A DNA stretch of 64,000 bases from Kingdonia uniflora (Eukaryota > Streptophyta > Magnoliopsida > Ranunculales > Circaeasteraceae). Positions within the stretch are counted from its first letter, which is position 1. Each line of letters opens with the position of its first letter. Made by a program: the position numbers and the translations under genes. Shown here piece after piece: positions 57,882 to 64,000 of this stretch. Location of the stretch: positions 1,922,001 through 1,986,000 of the forward strand of contig JACGCM010002394.1 in the NCBI GenBank assembly GCA_014058105.1, given 5' to 3'. The notes beneath the pieces are model-generated. The model made no database searches. It saw nothing but the letters and a program-made list of their open reading frames with translations, and was not told where the DNA came from.

Positions 57882-57966
57882 GGCGCCTAAGAGTTGGGCG
57901 CCTAATTAAAAAAAATTAACTTAGGCACCTAAGTCTTAGGCGCCTGTTTTAAAAAAGAAAGGCGCC
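57882..57966. repeat. right subterminal GGCGCC cluster
   Basis: GGCGCC at 57882, 57897, 57939 and 57961 in the contexts ATAGGCGCCTAAGA, TTGGGCGCCTA, CTTAGGCGCCTGTTTT and AAAGGCGCCCAATACTTGGG. A diverged GGCACC occurs at 57923. Confidence 0.9.
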
Positions 57967-57998
57967 CAATACTTGGGCACTCAATCGCAAACTTAAAA

Positions 57999-58037
57999 AG
58001 CAAGATTGAGTCTTTGGATTCCAAGACTCAGCCTTGC
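57999..58037. repeat. right-end hairpin of Harbinger-type element
   Basis: GCAAGATTGAGTCTT pairs with AAGACTCAGCCTTGC across a short loop containing TGGATTCC. Confidence 0.8.
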
Positions 58038-58472
58038 TTTTTGCGACTCAAATCCAAGGTAGTGAGGCACTATTGGATCACGAAAATCCTAGGTGGCACC
58101 TATAAATCCAAGGTAGTGAGGCACTTTAGAAGATGCTTAGATAGTTACACATGATTTATCTATGCGATTAAAATGTTTTCACGTGAAAAATCCGAAAACA
58201 AACCTTTTGAATAGAGCAATTGAAGAGTACTTATTGTAGTAGCCTATTATAGATCTCGAACTCAAGCCTCATCTTCGACCATCATATATTCACTCAATCT
58301 CATAAACATACGATTACATGGCACACTATTGAACGACTAGAGTTTTACTTATTATTCTCGACCTCTACATCAACAACTCGATTCAACAAACACTTTGTCA
58401 TTAATGAAGCCGTTATAAAATAGAAGGATTAGACTGTTACGCTATCAGTTCAATGACTTATCAAATCCATAT

Positions 58473-58808
58473 TGTAACGTCCATCATTAAGAATAATAAT
58501 GGTCGTCAAACGGTCATATTATAAGACCTATAAATAAGACCGGAGAACTACAGATAAAGGACATGAAATTCTACACAAATGATTCTACCCAGAAACTCAA
58601 CACAAAATACTCAGAGCGTTCTTTGTAATAACTAGTAATCATAAATAATACCTTTAACTCTAAATCCTCAAGAGAGATCGTGGTTTTTAACCTATTCAAA
58701 GGTTTTCCGCGCTAAACCATGTGTTAGCAATTGCCTGTTTCTTACTAACGTTCTGATTATCATTGGTGTGAAAGGCTAAGTTCGATATACAAAATTAGGT
58801 TCTTACAT
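58473..58808 (+). mobile_element. Tat-like gypsy 5' LTR
   Basis: Starts TGTAACGTCC (inferred) and ends GGTTCTTACA, giving TGTAA/TTACA inverted ends. It contains a TATA box (TATAAATAAG at 58540) and the CGTGGTTTTTAACCTATTCA phrase shared with the minus-strand LTR at 20171-20531. Immediately followed by primer-site sequence TTTTGCGTTATCTGTGGGAA. Confidence 0.6.
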
Positions 58809-58883
58809 TTTGCGTTATCTGTGGGAACGAAACATTTAGCCACAGTTCTCAGAAATAGCTGATCCTTACTCTCTTCACATAAT

Positions 58884-60034
58884 GCCGCTTCCAGACCAGA
58901 ATACACCAATTGGCCCTGCAGAAAGAAGTGTCGTACTAGCAGAATTACGGGCCACTCTACAGTCCGAAATAGAAAGACGAGCCATTCTGGAACAATAGTT
59001 GGTGGATGTGCGAGTTGCATTAAAAGTTCTGTAGGGACAACAGATTGCAGCCCAGAAGAACAATGACGGGTGTCAGCCACCTCACGAGTTTCTGTTCGAG
59101 ATAGGCTAGGACCCCAAGGCAATAGCCTAGAAGCTGACATTCGATCCAATCATTATCAGTCGAGGGCCAAGCTCATACAAATACAAGGAGTCTACCAAGA
59201 AGTTGATGACGTTCCCGCTGAAGTCAGGCAAGCGGAGGACCCACCTTGGGGAAAAGTTTGTATTCCAGCGCGCGAAGGACTAAGTGAAAGAAGTGGCGAT
59301 CACATTCCTCGAGAAAGACACATCCCAAGTCAGACCATCACAGATCACCATTATGTGACTCATGAACTTGTCGAAAAGCGCATCAAAGAATTATTTGAAG
59401 CACAGATTCAAACCGCCAAAGGCATCCACAATAGACTACAGAAAAGCCCGATTTCTCAGGAGCTATTGGATGTGAAGTTCCCACCGGCCTCCACGCCTCA
59501 AAAATCTGAAAGTACAGAGGAACTGATCCCATTGAACACGTCCAAGAATTTCAAGACGCTTTAGGCTTGCATTCTACATCGAACCACATTTTATGTTGTC
59601 TCTTCCCTACCAGCCTCCAGGGCAAACCATTGCGTTGGTTCAACTTACTACAAGAAGGGTCTATTAAAACATTTGAACAATTACGGGAACTTTTCATTAA
59701 AAATAGCTCTCAGAACAGAGAGAAAGAGTAAAATTTATATTCTCTGTTCAGCCTCCTTAAGCAGATGTCGGGAGAGAAGCTTGAAACATTCACTAAGAAA
59801 TTTTTGGAGTTGGCCAGAAAGGTAGATTGACTGGATTAGAAGATTACTATTTTGGCATTTACCAACGCTTTGCTCATCGACGAAAGAATGAAGGAATGTC
59901 TTATTCTAAACAAACCTACGACCTTGGAAGATATAATCGAAAAAGTTAATGCGTATATCGACCTCGAACGAATGATAACCGACAGACAGAAGCCCCAGAA
60001 GTTAACCCTGACAGCAAGAGATCAATCCACATAA
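58884..60034 (+). pseudogene. Tat-like gag
   Basis: The N-terminus begins near 58884 (MPLPDQNTPIGPAERSVVLA) with a coiled-coil-like stretch. The capsid core reads EHVQEFQDALGLHSTSNHIL, FPTSLQGKPLRWFNLLQEGS and IKTFEQLRELF (59535-59700). It continues as MSGEKLETFTKKFLELARKV and an open frame 59852-60034 (MAFTNALLIDERMKECLILN; KPTTLEDIIEKVNAYIDLER). These match the gag capsid of plant gypsy elements and of the inverted relative. There are frame changes at about 59555, 59690-59760 and 59830. Confidence 0.7.
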
Positions 60035-60279
60035 TGAAATTTCAATTGTACTATAGATTACGGTGGAGACAAAAAATAGGCCAAGTCTAATGACGATCGA
60101 CCTCAAAGAGGTGGTAACTTAGCAAATCCATGTCTTCCCAAGTTAACTATTACAATAACCAACCTATATCCTACACTACAGAAGGATAAGTTCTTCTGAA
60201 ATGCCTAATACCTCTAGCCCATTGAAAGCATGCCTTATTGCATACACCACAAAGTCTGACATCATGACACAAAATATTG

Positions 60280-60970
60280 CTTCGCCTTACAGAGAGTTTT
60301 GGAGCACATCATTGCATACGGAAGAATGCACAAGTACATCGTGGGCGTAGAAAGTTACAAAAATGGAAGTTACAAGCTTAATACTGAAATCATACAGATA
60401 GATGGGGCAACGAAGGAAAAACATTATTTTATCGAGACTCACACAATTAACAGGTTGATCAGATTCAAAAGACAATGTCTCGGCCAATGCTACGATTTGG
60501 CCATGGTCGACAAAGAAGCCCAGTTACTCCCCACATCTAATTCTTAACGAACAAGGATCTCCTTCAAAGATTGTGACGTTCACCACGTCAACTTTTCTCA
60601 CCAAGACGCACTCGTGATCATGTTGAAAATGGGAAATGCCGTACTACATACAATAATGGTAGATACTAGCAGTAGTATCGAGCTACTCTTCCAATGTACG
60701 ATCTATCAAATGGGACTGGCCGGTAAAGTTTAGCCTAGTGACATCGATATCAGTGGGTTCAATGGCTCCAAAGAGGAATGTGTAGGAAAGATTATACTTA
60801 CTATTACCGTAGGACCCGCGACTGTTGACGTCGTATTTTACGTTATAAACGCAAAATCCCGTTATTTAGGAATCATGGGATGTTGTTGGCTGCATAACAT
60901 GCAAGCTATCCCATCAACCTATCATTTGGCGTTACAGTTCGATTTGAATGGAGGCATCTACAAAATCTAA
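60280..60970 (+). pseudogene. Tat-like gag tail and aspartic protease
   Basis: Positions 60290-60370 read LEHIIAYGRMHKYIVGVESY (gag tail, as in the relative). Positions 60620-60960 give the retropepsin fold: HTIMVDTSSSIELLFQCTIY, QMGLAGK, DISGFNGSKEE, YVINAKSRYLGIMGCCWLH. The catalytic DTG reads DTS. The protease would process the polyprotein. Confidence 0.7.
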
Positions 60971-61199
60971 GGCAGTCAAAAAGCTAGCTCGAGCTTGCGA
61001 AAATATTTTTACCATCGTGACGGAACCACCAGCACAACATATCGCATAACAATTACAAAACACTACAGAGAACCAGCTACCATGTGTATAAATTATATAA
61101 TACGTCAAAATCAATTAAGACAAATGGGGTACCTATATTGGGACTCTTTTACCCACGACAGAGCACAATACTCTTATTCATTTTTTTAAAGATATCAGT

Positions 61200-62440
61200 G
61201 ATGTATTCGGATGGACATTTCAGTAAATGTCAGGCATTGATCCAAATTTGGTTTGCCACAAGCTTAGTTTAAAAGATAAGGCAGAGGCAGTCAAACATAA
61301 ACAAAGAACCTTAGTACCAAGGCTGCGAGAACAAGTCAATAAAGAGATCGATAAACTCATTGAAGTTGGTTTTATTCGAAAAGCCAATTACCCCGAATGG
61401 ATCTCAAACCTCGTAGCAGTTCTGAAGAAAAATGGCAAGATCAGAGTATGCGTGGATTTTACAGACTTGAATAAACATACTTCGAAAGATAGTTTTCCCT
61501 TTCCTATCATCAACCATCTGCTTGATTCTTCTGCGGGATGCGAACTCTTATCCATGATGGACGCCGCATCAAGATACAATCAGATACCCCTTATGCTCGA
61601 AGATTAAGAAAAAATAGCTTTAATCATAAAACACAGATTATACTGCTACAAATCATACATTTTGGCCTCAAGAACGCCGGAGCCACTTACCAGAAACTAT
61701 GACTCAGATGTTCAAAGGCCATCTTGGGAAAATAATAGAAGTTTACTTTGATGATATGTTGTGTGAAACTCTCAATAAGGAAAATCATCTCGTAGATTTG
61801 CACACAACCTTCGAAATTCTTCGGTCCTACAAAATGAGACTAAATCCCTACAAATGCTAATTTGGAGTCCAATCTAGAAAATTATTGAGACGTTTGATTA
61901 GCAAGCAAGGTATCGAGGCTGATCCAGATTGTATATGTGCATTGTTATCCATACCTTCCCCAAGGACCAAGAAAGACGTCTAAAAGACAGCCAGCATAAT
62001 AGCAGTAATAAATCGTTTTGTTTCCTAATCTTCAGATCAGTGTAGATGGTTATTCGACCTCCTAAGAGAAGGGACGAAGAAAGGGAAGACTCAAAAAGAT
62101 CCCAAGATCGAGTGGACCACAGAATGTGAAGTAGCATTTCAAACTGAATTGCTACTTGGGAAAACCATCAATTATGAGTACACCCAAGGAAGGAGAAGAA
62201 CTTACGGTATATCTTGTAGTTACTGATAACTTACTCAGCTCAGTTCTCATACGACTCAATGAAAAGATTAAAAAACCCGTCTACTTTATCAGCAAGACTC
62301 TCGCTCCAGCAGAAACACAGTACACTAAGATTGAAAAACCCATCTATACATTGCAAAAGTTAAAACAATATTTCCAAGCTCATTCAGTTCAAGTAATGAA
62401 AAATTATCCCTTGCGCGAAGTCCTATCCAAATAAGAGAAA
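61200..62440 (+). pseudogene. Tat-like reverse transcriptase and RNase H
   Basis: The RT start reads DPNLVCHKLSLKDKAEAVKH, then EIDKLIEVGFIRKANYPEWI, VAVLKKNGKIRVCVDFTDLN, MMDAASRYNQIPLMLED (61227-61605). After a stop: GATYQKLMTQMFKGHLGKII and EVYFDDML, the YFDD catalytic motif (about 61745). RNase H follows at 62156-62440 (VTDNLLSSVLIRLNEKIKKP; VYFISKTLAPAETQYTKIEK). At least four stops or frameshifts are present. Confidence 0.8.
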
Positions 62441-62639
62441 TCTAGATGAGTCCAGCATGGTCCGTTACACTTGGTGAGCACGATATACGTTTTGAACCAT
62501 GACATTCCAAAAAGGGGCAAGCAGTAGCAGATTTCTTCACAGATTTTCCAGTAAATGACCCTGATTGGGAAGCAAATAGTAGTGAGATAAACAAGGAGCA
62601 GTTTGAAGAAAAATCGGATTGGATATCCCAGAAAGGTTG

Positions 62640-63030
62640 ACGCCTTTTAACTTATGATTCTGTTGGACCAGCTGGGTCAGGCATCGGGATAGTTCTTATC
62701 ACACATTCCAATGATAAAATTGAAAAATCAATCCAACTCAACTTTGAGGCTACCAACAATGAGACCGAATACAAGGCACTAATCCACAAACTGGATATGG
62801 CACTAGAGATTAGTGTGCAAGAATTATCTGTTTACACGGACTCATTATTAATTGTGAACCATTATACAGACAAATATCAAAAAAATGGAAAGATGATTAA
62901 CTATGCCGTAGCAGTAGCCGATAGAATGAGCAGATTTAAAAGGCTACAATCAAACACTTACCTCGTGGAGAAAACATACATTCTTACTCCCTCGCTTATC
63001 TTGCGAGAGTCCTCGGAACGGAAGCCCAAT
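62640..63030 (+). pseudogene. second (archaeal-type) RNase H
   Basis: Reads LTYDSVGPAGSGIGIVLITH, then IEKSIQLNFEATNNETEYKA, and ISVQELSVYTDSLLIVNHYT. The carboxylate set is D (in D-S/G-x-x-x-x-x-x-G-x-G), E (NNETEYKA) and D (YTDS). This duplicate RNase H is typical of Tat elements. The frame is open over about 130 codons. Confidence 0.75.
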
Positions 63031-63149
63031 ATTTAAAGATCAAAGTGGTATCCACTCCCAACATTAACATCATCAACTCAAATATCATTAATATTGGGGG
63101 CGACAAAGAGGTCGAATACGATTGGAAATGACTCGAACCAAACAACACA

Positions 63150-64000
63150 TTTGATGGCGAAATCCCCAAGGATGTTAACGAAAGACGACGCTTAATAGAC
63201 AATGCTAAACGATACATTATTGACAAGAATCTCTTTTACAAAATATTGGTTACAGGACCCTATCTCTAATGTCTATCTGATAAGGAGGCCTAAGTCTTCC
63301 TACATGAAGGCACATGCAGATCCCATGAGGCAGGACGGCCTTTAGCAAACCGAGCTCTTACTCAAGGAATCTTTTGGCCTAAAATGAAAGCTCAGGCCAC
63401 CGAATATGTCAGCAAGTATGATGCCTGCCAATGACATGGACCCAAAATTCGAGCTCCAGCTTTAGAATTCTACTCTAGCAAAGTGGTCTGGCCATTCAAA
63501 AGATGGGCCCTCGATCTCGTGAGAGAATTCTCAACTACACCAAAAAAATGAAAGCACCTCCTCGTAACAACCAACTACTTCACCAAGTGGGTCAAAACAG
63601 TTCCTTTTAGTCAAATATACAAAGACGAAGTCATCAAGTTCATTTGGGAAAATATTATTATACGATTCGGTTGCCCCCACCTCATCATAATTGACAATGG
63701 ACCACAATTTGTTGGTTCAAAGGTCATTAATTTCCTCAATCAACATAATATTATCCATTCTCCTTCAAATCCGTATTTCCCACAAGGCAATAGTTAGGCC
63801 AAAATCACCAATCGCACTATAGTCGACAGAATAAAAAAATGGTTAACAGAGAAGAAAGGCAATTGGGTGCAAGAATTACCACACGTATTATGGGCGTACG
63901 GAACAACGCCTCGAGTATCGACTGGATACACACCATTTTTGTTAGCTTACGGTACCAAAGTAATCATCCCCACTCAGTATCATTACCCACTACGTGATTA
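63150..64000 (+). pseudogene. Tat-like integrase (partial at window end)
   Basis: Zinc-binding N-terminus: LHEGTCRSHEAGRPLANRAL, FWPKMKAQATEYVSKYDACQ. Catalytic core: FKRWALDLVREF (first Asp), YFTKWVKTVPFSQIYKDEVI, RFGCPHLIIIDNGPQF (second Asp), then a stop in the NGQAE-type motif where the catalytic Glu is expected (NS, stop, AKITNRTI). It continues as ELPHVLWAYGTTPRVSTGYT to the window edge. The missing Glu and the stop mean no activity. Confidence 0.8.

Larger units (their letters stand above)
50904..58136 (+). mobile_element. PIF/Harbinger-type element with PMD gene
   Basis: About 7.2 kb bounded by imperfect terminal inverted repeats. The left end, GGGCATCTCCTTAAGTATCT then CACTACCTTGG, matches the reverse complement of the right end, AAGCATCTTCTAAAGTGCCT then CACTACCTTGG. 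Inside are a PMD gene (+), a DDE_4-type transposase (+) and a Myb/NAM-like gene (-); the last two are the standard PIF/Harbinger pair. GGCGCC-centred repeats cluster near both ends and in the middle. A TTA follows the right end, but no matching TTA precedes the left, so the 3-bp target duplication is unproven. All three coding units carry stops or frameshifts. Confidence 0.75.
58809..64000 (+). mobile_element. Tat-like Ty3/gypsy retrotransposon interior (runs off window)
   Basis: Order: primer site, gag, protease, RT, RNase H, a second RNase H, integrase. This order with an additional archaeal-type RNase H is characteristic of the Tat branch. The 3' end lies beyond the window. Numerous stops show it is not autonomous. 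It is related to, and inverted with respect to, the element at 17830-20531. Confidence 0.8.

Overview
This window is nuclear DNA of a flowering plant, AT-rich and dominated by transposable elements. The evidence is a spliced plant gene with GT-AG introns, several plant-specific protein families (PMR6-type pectate lyase, plant mobile domain, rust-resistance-type receptor ectodomain, plant FIS1), and Ty1/copia, Ty3/gypsy, LINE, Helitron and PIF/Harbinger elements. Only one gene looks intact: a four-exon pectate lyase-like gene of the PMR6 (GPI-anchored) type on the + strand (45664-50075). Everything else is transposon, transposon debris, or exon fragments carried by transposons.

Layout. 1-7.4 kb: decayed Ty3/gypsy (Athila-like) 3' half with integrase remnant, extra ORF, an unidentified coding fossil and a 3' LTR (5893-7384) whose end lies inside a 131-bp inverted repeat. 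9.1-12.75 kb: L1-type LINE (+), 5'-truncated, with RT, zinc-binding and RNase H parts. 13.4-14.8 kb: a LINE RT scrap and the 5' end of a copia element (both - strand). 15.4-20.5 kb: a degraded + strand LTR-element start meeting a - strand Tat-like gypsy gag-protease-LTR. 20.8-24.95 kb: a nearly complete but decayed copia element with both LTRs and an internal 287-bp tandem duplication. 24.95-31 kb: Helitron-like 5' ends with GRAS, F-box and choline-transporter-like fragments.

31.1-43.65 kb: three Helitron-type elements lie head to tail with directly abutting termini (junctions at 36036/36037 and 38507/38508). They carry fragments of a WAK/LRK10L-type ectodomain, the condensin ATPase SMC2, a LINE zinc-binding domain, mitochondrial fission protein FIS1 and an OTU protease. 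45.7-50.1 kb: the pectate lyase gene. 50.9-58.14 kb: a 7.2-kb PIF/Harbinger-type element with three coding units: a plant mobile domain (PMD) protein, a DDE transposase and a Myb/NAM-like protein. GGCGCC-centred palindromic repeats sit near both ends and in the middle. 58.5 kb to the window end: a Tat-like gypsy element (LTR, gag, protease, RT, RNase H, second RNase H, integrase), related to the inverted copy at 17.8-20.5 kb.

The most unusual parts are the PMD-bearing Harbinger element with its repeated palindromic modules and the abutting Helitron array with its chimeric exon cargo. Most coding remnants have in-frame stops or frameshifts, so I treat them as pseudogenes. All family assignments come from reading the sequence by eye, without database searches.
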